Assembly (NCBI GenBank): GCA_937120475.1
Contig: CAKZJV010000007.1
Location: 1-64,000, forward strand
Length of the DNA stretch: 64,000 nt
Direction of reading: 5' to 3'
Source of the DNA: an uncultured Cryomorphaceae bacterium
GTDB lineage: Bacteria > Bacteroidota > Bacteroidia > Flavobacteriales > Schleiferiaceae
The position numbers and the translations under genes are program-made. Within the stretch, counting starts at the first letter, position 1, and each line of letters starts with the position of its first letter. The notes under the pieces were generated by a model. It did not search any database and was not told the DNA's origin. It worked only from the letters and a program-made list of their open reading frames with translations. Below are positions 32,701-42,438 of the stretch, one piece after another.

Positions 32701-35700
32701 CTACCGAAACCTTAATGATCAAAGTTTGTGAGCGCGAAGCCAGGCCTTTCAGATCGAAGTTCCAGCTTTGCTCCCCACCGTTAGCTTTGGTATTCAGCAG
32801 GTCTTTCAACTTCCTTCCGGTAAAGTCATACACCTCCAGCTTCACCGTTTCACCACCGTTGAGGTTCAGTTCAACCGTAATTTCACCCCTGGAAGGATTT
32901 GGATATACGGAAAGCTGACCGTCCAAAGGCTCTTCCAGCAGGTCTGTATTGTCATACACCTCAATATATTGAGTGTAAACGACCGTGTCGGAACCTACTG
33001 AATTGGACACCTGCAGCTCTACCGAGTAGAAGCCCACACCGTTATAGGTTACGGTTTCCACCTGCTTGGAGGACACTGCGGGTACACCACCGTTAAAAAC
33101 CCACATACGGCTGGTGGGGTTATTGGCACTGGTATCTGTAAAGGTTACCGAACCACCGATGACCACTTTTTGGGTATCGGCTTCAAAACCGGCAACCGGG
33201 GCTTGTGCTCCCAGATGTTCCTTACGGGCGAAGACGATGGTAGCCGAAGCATCAAAGGCCACGTTGTTACCGCTGGCATCCGGTTGCGGACCGTTGCTTC
33301 CGCTGGGGTGCTGTATGGATATAAAGCCAAAACGGTAATCAGGAGAGAAGGTTAAACCGGTTGGCTCCGAACCGGCCGGAGTGGAGGCGAAAAGCTCTAC
33401 CATGGGGGCACTCTGCGTGTGGTTGGGACGAACCACCCAAACATAGTCGTTACCACCGTCCTGCAGTACCCAAAGGTTACCCTGGTCATCGAACGTAAGG
33501 TTGTCGTTACCACCGCCCCAGGGCTCGGTAAATACCCCTTGTGAAGTATTCAGAACGTAGGACATCCCGCCCACAAAGGTCTCGAAGTTGGACACGGTAG
33601 AACCATTATCGGTAAAGCGATAAACGCGGCCATTCCCTTTAGAGGTAAAGTACATTTTACCATCCACGGGGCTTACCTCAATGTCTTCCACACCGCTGAA
33701 GTTGGTGGCTCCCAAACCGATGGCCAGGGCACGGGTAGTGTTGCGCTCCATTTGGGTGGTATTGGGTACCTGTACCCAGGTTCCGGTACTTACGGAAGGA
33801 TCGCGTCCGATCAAGGGACCATCCAGCACCAGGGCGTACAGAGTACCGGAGCTGAGATCTGCCTTATTATCGGCTACAAATTTGAATACGGCACTGGAAC
33901 CCCCGTCTTCACCGGTGTACAGCGTTACAGAATCATTCAATACTACTGCATTTTCATGCGAAATATTACCGGCTCCCCAAACTTTTTCCTGCTTGCCGTT
34001 ACCGTAATCCATCACCTTGGCGGTAATCGGGTCGATCTCTACCAACCAACCCACATCGGTATAACCATCGTTATTCACGTCACCACTGTTGCCGGTTTCT
34101 TCGGCAGTGAGGATGGTTCCCCAGGGCGTAATACCACCGGAACAGTTGCGGGTAGTAGTTACCAGGTCGTTATTGTAAAGGTCCACAGCCTGGGTGGTGT
34201 CCACCATCCAAAGGCGGGTAGTATCTACGTAGTGTAAATCCAAAATGGAAACTCCACCGGGGGTGTTCTCATGGTTTACGGAGAGGTGGCCGATCTCGCT
34301 GCTTCCGTTCAAAGGCACGTAACCGGTAAAGTCATGGTTACCCGGTACGTTACCGGAACCTTTGGTATAGGCATCCCCTTGCTTGAAAATCATTTGGAAA
34401 CGGTGCGTTTCAGTAGGGATCAGCAGGCTGGGAGTTTGTGAAGTAGGTGCAATGGAAGTAAAGCAGGCAATGTGGTCCTGGTTACCGTTGGAACAACCCA
34501 AAGCGGGAGGGTTTACCACCGGGGCATCGCTGATGAACAGGTCAAAACCAAGGTCAGAGCTGAATACGTCACGGTTGTGCACTTCCACAGCAATTGCGTT
34601 TAAACCATGGTTAAAAATAGTGCTGGGTAAAAGAGTGGTGTAATACGTGGTTTCACCGGAACCGCTTACGGTAGTAGGGGCCAGAGTGCTACAGGTTACG
34701 GTTCCACCGGGCAGGTTATCACGGATTAGTTCTACTCCGTTAATATATACAATGGCTCCGTCATCTCTTCGCAAACCGATTTGTACGGAATCCGGTACGG
34801 TGGCGGTATCAATCATAATATCCCTGCGGAAGTAGTAGGTGACGTGCTTATTGTTGGGATCATTACCGAAGGAGATGGTGGTATTCATGGGGTCACCGTA
34901 ACCCAGGGCTCCATCACCGTGTTCCCAGTTGTCATCATTAAAGCTGGTGTCTTTCCAGTTTACATTATCCAGGCAGCTTCCGTCATCCAGGTAATGCCAG
35001 TCTGAATTTTTGGCAAAAGGATAGGTGGCGGGTTGCAGCGGAGGCAGTTCAAAACCAACGGCCATGTCAAAGCTCAAGTCAGAGCTACTGGCGCTGGCCT
35101 GGTGCAACTCCACCGCAATCACGTTGGTTCCGTTTTGGAGGAGGTTGTCGGTTTTAACCTGGAAGTATTTGGTTTCGTCCGCACCACCAACGGCTGAAGT
35201 AGCCAGGGTGTTATAGGTTGGGGCTCCCGCTGGCATATTCATCCGGAAAGCTTCGGTACCGTTTACATATACAATTACACCATCATCGCGCAGTACATCA
35301 AAAACCAAGGAATCGTAAATAGCCGCATTGGTTACGTCAAAAGTGTGACGCAGGTAGTAGGTAGGGTGCTTGGCAGAGGAGTTTCCGCCAAAATCCAAAG
35401 TGGTGGTTTCGTTGCCGTTGCCATAACCTAAAATAGCGTTACCAAAGTCCCAGGCCGAATCATTGTAACTCAAAGCCGTCCAGTTGCTAGCGTGCAGATC
35501 GGTACCACTGTCGTCATACTTCCAGGATGCACCGGTAGCAATGGGGAAAATACCGTTCTGGTAAGAAGCGGGGGGGATGTAGCTTACCACTAATTTAGGA
35601 GCATCGGAAGCGCTACCGTTGCGGGATTCAGCGGTTCTTTTACCGGTATTACCGGCATAACCGGGAAGGCTTAGCACGGCCGGATCAACCATACCTATTA

Positions 35701-36778
35701 ACAGGGCATTACCGGAAGCCCAGGCACCCTGGTTAACGGCCGCCTGGATCAGTGAAGAAATATCGGGTGTGCGCTGGTCATTGGTAGCATTGCCTACAAT
35801 GGGCCAGGGGGATACATTCCAGATTACGGTATCGCCAAAAACATAGTTGCGGCCGGATAGGTTACCGGCTGCACTGGTGATGGCTGCGGAGTTACCGATA
35901 TCTTCTACACCTATTAATACATCGGTATTTCCGGTGGCGGTAGGCTCATCTACGGTGAACTGAATGTAGGCATCAAGTATGGTAGAACCCTTGGGAATAT
36001 TTACCCCGGCATAGCGCATACCTACAATTTGTATGCTGGCGCCGTCTGCCGTCAGCTCCAGGTCGGAACTTCCCAGGTCCATTACACCGTTGGACACATC
36101 TTCCTCGGCATCGTCATCATTAGTCATAATATTAAAAGTAGCCTGAACGGGTAAGGTGTACTCGATGATCAGTTCAGCTGCGCTCCCGGCCGATCCATCA
36201 TAGGATTCGGCTACACGTTCACCGGTTCCGTGGATAATGAAGTTCAAGGCATTACCACTGGCCCAGCCACTGCGGTTTACGATGGCCTGCACCAACGGAC
36301 TAAGATCCGGGCTTTGCTGGTCAGGACCGGCTGCGCCTATGGTATTCCATAAAGGGATGTTACTCCACTCCACGCTATCGTTCACCACGCTGCGGCTGGA
36401 GATATCAAAAGCGGTGGGTCCGAAGGTGGTTGAATTGTCCACATCCTCTACCTGGAAAACCACGGTACCGGGGCTGGCATCGTTTTCATCAACGGTAAAC
36501 TGAAGGTAAGACGAAAGGATTACCGCACCTTGTGGAATGGTAAGGTTGGTAAAGCGCAGGCCGATATACTGGTCGCCATCGTTACCATCGGCTACCAATT
36601 CAATATCGGAACTGGTCAAGTCAATGGTACCGGTACCGGAAGTAGCGTTAGCTCCCCGTTCCTCGGCATCATCGGTAGAAGAGTTGATTTGTACCTGAAG
36701 AGTTTGGATTTGTGCCAGGGCCGGGGTGGCTAAAGCCATTAACAAGCCGGACATCAATCCCAAAGTAATTTTTTTCAT
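32660..36778 (-). CDS. Modular T9SS-secreted PhoX-type alkaline phosphatase (DUF839)
   Basis: 1372 residues. Signal peptide; two tandem beta-jelly-roll domains (~24-208 and ~213-400, DNRLRE-like, sharing SSDxEL and DxQTPDL/DQRTPDI motifs); two tandem galactose-binding-like domains (~410-575, 580-750, sharing LRDDGVIVYVNG and RRDDGAIVYING). A PhoX/DUF839 catalytic region (~765-1210) has HLSVNHEN, CSGGITPWGTILTAEE and TLYTGEDGG. A PKD domain and a type A sorting tail (YPNPSRGEI) follow. PhoX enzymes are Ca/Fe-dependent phosphatases; here a cell-surface phosphatase for phosphate scavenging is inferred. It sits 217 bases from the peroxidase gene upstream. The 216-base gap (36779-36994) contains no gene. 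Confidence 0.9.
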   Translation of the reverse strand: MKKITLGLMSGLLMALATPALAQIQTLQVQINSSTDDAEERGANATSGTGTIDLTSSDIELVADGNDGDQYIGLRFTNLTIPQGAVILSSYLQFTVDENDASPGTVVFQVEDVDNSTTFGPTAFDISSRSVVNDSVEWSNIPLWNTIGAAGPDQQSPDLSPLVQAIVNRSGWASGNALNFIIHGTGERVAESYDGSAGSAAELIIEYTLPVQATFNIMTNDDDAEEDVSNGVMDLGSSDLELTADGASIQIVGMRYAGVNIPKGSTILDAYIQFTVDEPTATGNTDVLIGVEDIGNSAAITSAAGNLSGRNYVFGDTVIWNVSPWPIVGNATNDQRTPDISSLIQAAVNQGAWASGNALLIGMVDPAVLSLPGYAGNTGKRTAESRNGSASDAPKLVVSYIPPASYQNGIFPIATGASWKYDDSGTDLHASNWTALSYNDSAWDFGNAILGYGNGNETTTLDFGGNSSAKHPTYYLRHTFDVTNAAIYDSLVFDVLRDDGVIVYVNGTEAFRMNMPAGAPTYNTLATSAVGGADETKYFQVKTDNLLQNGTNVIAVELHQASASSSDLSFDMAVGFELPPLQPATYPFAKNSDWHYLDDGSCLDNVNWKDTSFNDDNWEHGDGALGYGDPMNTTISFGNDPNNKHVTYYFRRDIMIDTATVPDSVQIGLRRDDGAIVYINGVELIRDNLPGGTVTCSTLAPTTVSGSGETTYYTTLLPSTIFNHGLNAIAVEVHNRDVFSSDLGFDLFISDAPVVNPPALGCSNGNQDHIACFTSIAPTSQTPSLLIPTETHRFQMIFKQGDAYTKGSGNVPGNHDFTGYVPLNGSSEIGHLSVNHENTPGGVSILDLHYVDTTRLWMVDTTQAVDLYNNDLVTTTRNCSGGITPWGTILTAEETGNSGDVNNDGYTDVGWLVEIDPITAKVMDYGNGKQEKVWGAGNISHENAVVLNDSVTLYTGEDGGSSAVFKFVADNKADLSSGTLYALVLDGPLIGRDPSVSTGTWVQVPNTTQMERNTTRALAIGLGATNFSGVEDIEVSPVDGKMYFTSKGNGRVYRFTDNGSTVSNFETFVGGMSYVLNTSQGVFTEPWGGGNDNLTFDDQGNLWVLQDGGNDYVWVVRPNHTQSAPMVELFASTPAGSEPTGLTFSPDYRFGFISIQHPSGSNGPQPDASGNNVAFDASATIVFARKEHLGAQAPVAGFEADTQKVVIGGSVTFTDTSANNPTSRMWVFNGGVPAVSSKQVETVTYNGVGFYSVELQVSNSVGSDTVVYTQYIEVYDNTDLLEEPLDGQLSVYPNPSRGEITVELNLNGGETVKLEVYDFTGRKLKDLLNTKANGGEQSWNFDLKGLASRSQTLIIKVSVDDKYTQRIVQFID

Positions 36779-36994
36779 GAAAAGTGTTTTTTTATTAGGT
36801 TTTTCCTCAGGTGCTAAAGTGCGAAACCGGTGTTGCCCTTAGCTTGGGTCTATCTTATTTCTGGATTAACTTTTAATCCTTTTAAGAGAAGAGTGTTTTT
36901 TTCGAAGTGCCTTGAGATGAGGGTGTTACGAATAGTTCGGGTTTCGGGAACAGCGGCTTTTTCTTAAGGTATTTTTAACGCTGTGGTAATCCGT

Positions 36995-38842
36995 TTAATA
37001 ATCAACCGGCTGGTTGTCGGTTAGGGATTGCATAAAGGCAATCAGGGCTTGTTTTTCATGGTTCTGCAGGTGTAGTGAATCCGGGGGCAGGGTTTGGTTT
37101 TTAACTTCCAGGCCCAGGCCTGCCCCACCGCCATGATCGTAGAAATCCACCACTTGCTCCAGGGTAGAGTAGGCCCCGTTGTGAAAGTAAGGAGCCGTTA
37201 ATGCCACATTGCGTACGGTGGTGGTTTTAAAGGAGCGCTCATAAATCCAGGCCTGCTCGCTGTAAAGAGTGTTGGCGTAGCGGCCCATATCATCATCCAA
37301 TACTTTTTTTAAGCCGGTGGGACTTTTTAATACGCCTAGAATTTCCGTTTCATTTTTGGTGTAAAAGGGCGGAACCAGCCCCGAGAAGGTGGGGGCAAAG
37401 TGGCAGGTACCGCAACCGGCTTTTCCCATAAACAAGTTAAAACCTTGTTCCACTTTAGGGTCAATAGTTTCGGTTTCACCGCGGGCGTATCGGTCAAAGG
37501 GACTATTAAAGGAACGAAGGTTAAGCAGGTAAGAGGCCAGTGCGCGGGAAATTCCTTCGCGTTGGATGTTTAAAGAGCCATAGGCTTTTTTGAAAAGCCC
37601 GGGGTACTGAGGATCTTGACGCAGCTTATCGGCTATTTCCGCGTAAGCGGTATTGAATTCTTCGTGGTTGAAAATAACGTGTTCGGCCTGCTGCTCTAAT
37701 GAAAAGGCGCGGAGGTCATAAAAGTAACGGTCGGCATACACGGCATTCAGTAGCGTGGGCGCATTGCGCAATACCGATTTACCCATAACGTTGCTGGCCG
37801 ATTGGCGTTTACCATCGGTAAAAGCTTTTTCAGGTTTATGGCAGGAGGCACAGCTTAATTTTCCATTTTTACTGATGCGGGTGTCGTAAAAGAGTTTTTT
37901 GCCCAGTTGGTGTAGTTCGGGACTGTCTTCTGTGGCCTTGAGTTCGGTAAAGAAATAAGGGTTGAGGAATTCATCGGAAAAGAGATGCTGGCTCTTTGGA
38001 TTCCAGGAGGTAACTTTTTGAGAGGAAGGGTGCTCACCGTAAAATTCCTGTAGTTGATATAAACCGGAATAGAGGGCCTGCCAGTGTTTACGCAGAAACT
38101 CCAGTCGATTAAGTGAGTTGAAATCTTCGGCACTTTCAAGGTAAGTGATGGCGGCTTCAAATTTTTGTATCAGTTGGTTGAGGTCCTTGGATTCTGTGAG
38201 GCTGATTTGAAGGAGTTGTTTCAGGGAAAGCAATACGGTTTGGGCTTCCGCAATAGCGTTGAGGGAACCGGGTGTATCAAAACCAGTTAGGCCCAAGGTA
38301 AAAAGGCGCACCAATTCCATTCGGCTGGCTTCTATTATCTCATATTGCTTTATCTGCCGTTGGTAAAAGCCACCGCTCAGAGCATTAGTTTGGGTGAATA
38401 GCTCGCGGGAGAGTTTAGCAATTTCCAGCTTTTCAGCTTCGGGATTGTCGCTGTAGATCAATTCATCCAAAACCTGTAAGCCTTGTGGGGGAATCACAAA
38501 AGGGCGGGTGCTGTGGCGTTCGATCTGTAATAGAGGCGCACCATTAATGTGCTCTTCCACAAAACCCGGGTAATAATAATCCAGCACCACTTCCACTCGT
38601 TTGTAGCGCAGGCGGGCACTATCCAAACTGTTTCGTAATTCCGTAAAGGAAAGCTGGTTATACTTATACAACTCTGATTTTTCCTGCAGGTCCTGGGTAG
38701 CTTTTCTAAAACGTTCAACTTCCTGGTCCAGGTACTGTTTAGTGTTTTGGAAGTTGGAATTCCGGCTAATATGAAAAGCAAGGGTTAAGGAACACCCTAT
38801 AATAATCAGCAGGCTCCACCCGGATGTTTTTGGCAAGGACAT
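36995..38842 (-). CDS. Imelysin-like domain fused to diheme cytochrome-c peroxidase (MauG/CcpA family)
   Basis: 615 residues. Residues 1-25 are a signal anchor. Residues ~30-290 are helical and imelysin-like (DYYYPGFVEEHINGAPLLQI). Residues ~295-615 are a diheme peroxidase with heme motifs CASCH (~331) and CGTCH (~475), plus TTVRNVALTAPYFHNGAYST. Diheme CcpA reduces H2O2 using electrons from cytochrome c; MauG-type relatives oxidise protein residues. It is on the same strand and just upstream of the PhoX-like gene. Periplasmic. Confidence 0.9.
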   Translation of the reverse strand: MSLPKTSGWSLLIIIGCSLTLAFHISRNSNFQNTKQYLDQEVERFRKATQDLQEKSELYKYNQLSFTELRNSLDSARLRYKRVEVVLDYYYPGFVEEHINGAPLLQIERHSTRPFVIPPQGLQVLDELIYSDNPEAEKLEIAKLSRELFTQTNALSGGFYQRQIKQYEIIEASRMELVRLFTLGLTGFDTPGSLNAIAEAQTVLLSLKQLLQISLTESKDLNQLIQKFEAAITYLESAEDFNSLNRLEFLRKHWQALYSGLYQLQEFYGEHPSSQKVTSWNPKSQHLFSDEFLNPYFFTELKATEDSPELHQLGKKLFYDTRISKNGKLSCASCHKPEKAFTDGKRQSASNVMGKSVLRNAPTLLNAVYADRYFYDLRAFSLEQQAEHVIFNHEEFNTAYAEIADKLRQDPQYPGLFKKAYGSLNIQREGISRALASYLLNLRSFNSPFDRYARGETETIDPKVEQGFNLFMGKAGCGTCHFAPTFSGLVPPFYTKNETEILGVLKSPTGLKKVLDDDMGRYANTLYSEQAWIYERSFKTTTVRNVALTAPYFHNGAYSTLEQVVDFYDHGGGAGLGLEVKNQTLPPDSLHLQNHEKQALIAFMQSLTDNQPVDY

Positions 38843-39094
38843 TTGTCTTTAAATTAGGACATGCGAAGATGAAGTGTAGGGACTTAGAGGTATTTACCCT
38901 AAGGTTAAAAATTTGTTACGGCAACGTGGGTTTTTATTTGGTGTGGCCACGGTCGTCCATTATTTTCGTGTGAATTTCAGGCGGTAGCTCTTCCTTTGTA
39001 GGGAAGCCCGTCCGGAGTTCGGTTGGCTTACATTTTTGATCTGCAGTAGTTAGGTCGGTAATGAAAGAACAAAGAGTGCATTATAAATAGTATT

Positions 39095-39168
39095 CGGGGT
39101 GTAGCGCAGCCCGGTAGCGCGCTGCGTTCGGGACGCAGAGGTCGTGGGTTCGAATCCCGCCACCCCGA
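39095..39168 (+). tRNA. tRNA-Pro, anticodon CGG
   Basis: Complete cloverleaf. Acceptor CGGGGTG/CACCCCG with C1-G72, D stem GCGC/GCGC, anticodon stem CTGCG/CGCAG with loop TTCGGGA (anticodon CGG), T stem GTGGG/CCCGC with loop TTCGAAT, discriminator A; CCA not encoded. The 252 bases upstream (38843-39094) contain no gene that I can support. Confidence 0.95.
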
Positions 39169-39178
39169 CTAAAACAAC

Positions 39179-39208
39179 AAAGCCGCCACGCATTCGCGTG
39201 GCGGCTTT
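39179..39208. terminator. Bidirectional terminator of tRNA-Pro(CGG) and the PKD protein gene
   Basis: GCCGCCACGC (39182-39191), loop ATTC, GCGTGGCGGC (39196-39205), with AAA before and TTTT after, so it works for both convergent transcripts. Confidence 0.9.
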
Positions 39209-39230
39209 TATTTTGAATTTAAAATGGTGC

Positions 39231-41351
39231 TTATTCAATAACCACTTTCTCCAGTTTTACTTTATCACCGGATTTGATCATGATAAAATAAGTGCCGGGA
39301 GTCACTTCGGAACGGTTGGCATTCCATTCCAACTGGTGTACACCTGCTTCCTGGCGATCATTCAACAACTCAGCTACCGTGCCCATAGCTGAATTATACA
39401 CCACAATTTCAATATCCATGGCCTCCTGGTTTTCAAACTCAATAAAGAGCTTATCGGAAGTAGGATTCGGGTAAATATGTGGTTCGAAGGGTAGTGCAGA
39501 ACTGTTGATGGTAGAAGAGGTATTACCACCACTTACTCTACCCTTAGGCCCACCTCCTTCGCGGCCGCAAAATTCGGGTTCGTTACATTCGGTGATGACT
39601 ACCGTTACACAGAAGGTTTCGTAACATTCTTCACCCGCAGGGTCTTGCATAACCACCGTTACACAAACGGTATAGGTACCATTTGAGGCGTAGGTGTGTG
39701 ATATAGGAGTTCCGATGCCCGTATTGCCGTCACCGAAGTCCCATATATAATCAGTGATGGTACAGTTGGCGTTTGCAGCAATATCGAAATTCACATTACA
39801 GCCCTCAATATCAAAGGCTATATCAGCATCAGCATCACAATCACAGGGACAATCATCTACATCAATGTCCTTGCAAATGGTGTAGTCACAGCAAACACCA
39901 TTGGCATCTACCACCGTAACGGTAAGGCAAACCGTGTAGCTTCCGTTGGCATTATAGTAATGGGTGGGGTTGGAGGTACTGGCTGAGGAGCCATCTCCGA
40001 AATCCCAGTTTATGGCCACTATCTGGCAATTGGTGTTGATGATTTCGGAAAAATCCACCTGACAACGGTCCACATTAAAATCGAAATCTAAATCCACATC
40101 ACACTCGCAATCACCCGTGGGGCAATCTACAGTTACATTATAGCAAATACTGTCAGTACAGGTATTGGTACCGCTGCTGGATGTGGTTACCAAACAAGCG
40201 GTATAGCTGCCGGAAGCTCCGTAATTGTGAGCAGGGTTTTGCAGGTTGGAGGTAGTACCATCGCCAAAATACCACTGCCATCCGGTAATTTGATTACACT
40301 GGGGCGCGGTGGAAGCATCGGTAAAGTTTACCTGGCAACCATCAACGGAGTAGTTGAAATCAGCCGTAACATCACATACACAGGGTACACAATCTACGTC
40401 AATGGTGTAGCAAACACTATCGGTACAGCATTCACCATCAGCCGTTAAGCCTACCGTAGTAAGGCAAACATTATAACTACCTACTCCACTGTAAGTATGG
40501 GTAGGGTTGGCAGCGGTGCTGGTAGTTCCATCCCCGAAATCCCAGCGCTGGCCTATAATCTGGGTACAGCAGTTACCGGAAGATTCATTGGTGAAGGCAA
40601 TAGCACAGGAGTCTTCCGTAACCGAGTAATTGAAGGCCGCACTTATATCGCACACACAAGAGTCGCCACCACCCAATACCGGGTTGATGGATATATTGTC
40701 TATGCGCATTTCAGCCTGGTAGGGATTCCCTTGAGGAGCCGGGGTCCCGGATCGGGTAATACCACTCCAGAAAGGATAAATCCACAATTGCGAATAATTG
40801 GAGGTTGGTGTATAGGTAAAACTTACCTCCGTCCAGTTATTATAACTGTAGTTTGCGGTAAGGTCGGACCACATCTGGTCGCTGGTAAAAGAGGGGAAAG
40901 CAGTACTTCCATTTCCGGTGGTAACGCTGTTGGAGGCATGTACTTCTACCGTGGCTCCATCGGCCTTACCATTGGTTTGCAGGTCAAAACAGATCACGTA
41001 GGTCTGCCCCGCCTGAAAATCAAAGCAGTTGTAAACGCCTTCGCCTAATTGGCTTCCACCGGTGCTTTTGTACGACCACATCCATACGCTTCGTGGCGGA
41101 AGGGCTGCAATGGAAGGGTGGCCGTGCGAGGTTCTCCAGGCCGTTAAATTGTTGTTGATGTTGCCCGGCTCGCTGGTTCCTATGGAAGTAGCGGGCTGCT
41201 CAAAATCACCGTTTACCAATACCGAGGGAGGGCTGGGACAGGTTTGAGCTTGTAGCGTGTTGAAGGCCGGTAAAATAAGAACGGCCAGTAGAAAGGCAAA
41301 AAGTTGGTTAGGCCAACAACTTGCCTCTCCTTTAAGAGTAGAACATTTCAT
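39231..41351 (-). CDS. Cys-rich tandem-PKD T9SS surface protein
   Basis: 706 residues with signal peptide. Residues ~40-230 are a carbohydrate-binding-like jelly roll (VLVNGDFEQP...). Four Cys-rich PKD modules of about 90 residues follow (~235-600). Each begins with a C-x-C-D motif (CVCD, CVCD, CECD, CDCD) and carries a DFGDG or YFGDG motif. A type A sorting tail (IYPNPTSDKLFIEF) ends the protein. The module linkers are unusually rich in Asp and Cys, suggesting Ca binding or disulfide pairing. An exported adhesin or scaffold; no catalytic motif. The upstream 247 bases (41352-41598) contain no recognisable gene. Confidence 0.9.
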   Translation of the reverse strand: MKCSTLKGEASCWPNQLFAFLLAVLILPAFNTLQAQTCPSPPSVLVNGDFEQPATSIGTSEPGNINNNLTAWRTSHGHPSIAALPPRSVWMWSYKSTGGSQLGEGVYNCFDFQAGQTYVICFDLQTNGKADGATVEVHASNSVTTGNGSTAFPSFTSDQMWSDLTANYSYNNWTEVSFTYTPTSNYSQLWIYPFWSGITRSGTPAPQGNPYQAEMRIDNISINPVLGGGDSCVCDISAAFNYSVTEDSCAIAFTNESSGNCCTQIIGQRWDFGDGTTSTAANPTHTYSGVGSYNVCLTTVGLTADGECCTDSVCYTIDVDCVPCVCDVTADFNYSVDGCQVNFTDASTAPQCNQITGWQWYFGDGTTSNLQNPAHNYGASGSYTACLVTTSSSGTNTCTDSICYNVTVDCPTGDCECDVDLDFDFNVDRCQVDFSEIINTNCQIVAINWDFGDGSSASTSNPTHYYNANGSYTVCLTVTVVDANGVCCDYTICKDIDVDDCPCDCDADADIAFDIEGCNVNFDIAANANCTITDYIWDFGDGNTGIGTPISHTYASNGTYTVCVTVVMQDPAGEECYETFCVTVVITECNEPEFCGREGGGPKGRVSGGNTSSTINSSALPFEPHIYPNPTSDKLFIEFENQEAMDIEIVVYNSAMGTVAELLNDRQEAGVHQLEWNANRSEVTPGTYFIMIKSGDKVKLEKVVIE

Positions 41352-41598
41352 AACTAATGAGTTTTAATTGTTATAGAGTAAAGTGCAGACTGCTGCTATA
41401 CAATAAGCCACAGCCGGAATCCGCGTTTCAGCGGTAAGGGAGTAGAGTTTTGATAAATAATTCAACCGGCCTTGAGATGCCTGCAAGTGCATTGCGGCAT
41501 GTTGGTTTGGCGATTAAATTCTATCAATACTAAGCTTTCTACATCTGGATAAAAAGCAGTAATGAGCAGGTGTAGCTTTTTTGGTAGTAAGTGTTTTC

Positions 41599-42330
41599 TT
41601 ACTCCTGAAGGGAGAATAAACGGAATAACTCACTCTTTTTACGCACAGAAACTGGTATTTCTGAACGGTTACAGAGTATTACATAACCCCCTCCTTTGCC
41701 GCGCTCATAATTTTGAATGTAGCGAAGGTTAATGAGGTATTTGTGGTGTACCCGTAAAAAGCCAAAGTCGTTCAGCTCCTCTTCAAACTGTCCTAAGGTG
41801 CGGCTTACCACCTCCTTACCTCCCTTATGGTGCAGAATGGTGTAATTACTGTCGGCTTCGGCATAAAGTATTTCTTCGGTGCTGATAAAGTTGAGCCCTT
41901 TAAGGCTGGGAACGGCAATTTTGGGTACCAGGTTATTGCGTTGATGAGCAGAGCGGTTTTGTTCTATCTGGCACATCAGCCTTTCCACCACACTAATAAA
42001 TTCATGCGGCTGGAGGGGTTTTAGCAAATAATCACTGGCCTTATGTCGTAAGGCCCGGATGGCATGCTGCTCATCGTGCGAAAGAAAGACGGTTTTAAAG
42101 GGCAGAGACAGGGTTTCAATGAGGTCAAAGCTGCAACCGCCTTCTATTTCAACGCCCAGAAAAAGAATTTGGGGTTGGCAGCGGCTAATGTTGATCAGGG
42201 CCTCACGGAAACAATTACTTTCACTGGTTAATTCTATTTCAGGAAAGTGTTCTTCGAGTATAACCTGAATAAGATTACGGGTTTGATCGTCACTATCAGC
42301 AATAGCAACGCTAATGGTTGGTTTTTTCAT
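41599..42330 (-). CDS. LytTR-family response regulator
   Basis: 243 residues. A CheY-like receiver (ADSDDQTRNLIQVI; the region of LFLGVEIEGG replaces the usual D-x-x-M-P phospho-site, so phosphorylation is uncertain) is followed by a LytTR DNA-binding domain (ISTEEILYAEADSNYTILHH...FLRVHHKYLINLRYIQNYER). LytTR regulators bind imperfect direct repeats. No adjacent histidine kinase is encoded. The likely target is not identifiable. Confidence 0.88.
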   Translation of the reverse strand: MKKPTISVAIADSDDQTRNLIQVILEEHFPEIELTSESNCFREALINISRCQPQILFLGVEIEGGCSFDLIETLSLPFKTVFLSHDEQHAIRALRHKASDYLLKPLQPHEFISVVERLMCQIEQNRSAHQRNNLVPKIAVPSLKGLNFISTEEILYAEADSNYTILHHKGGKEVVSRTLGQFEEELNDFGFLRVHHKYLINLRYIQNYERGKGGGYVILCNRSEIPVSVRKKSELFRLFSLQE

Positions 42331-42438
42331 AGAGAGTAGAGTAGTAGTTTCCGGATTAAGTTAAGATAAAAAATTAAATGCTGGGCTTTTTCGTAAGCAG
42401 TGTATCAGGTTAAAGAGCAGGTATAAAGAATTGGATGG

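Noticed and set aside
41521-41585. Imperfect inverted repeat around CTACA...TGTAG downstream of the LytTR gene
   Set aside because: Long loop and mismatches; no U-tract; not convincing as a terminator or riboswitch.
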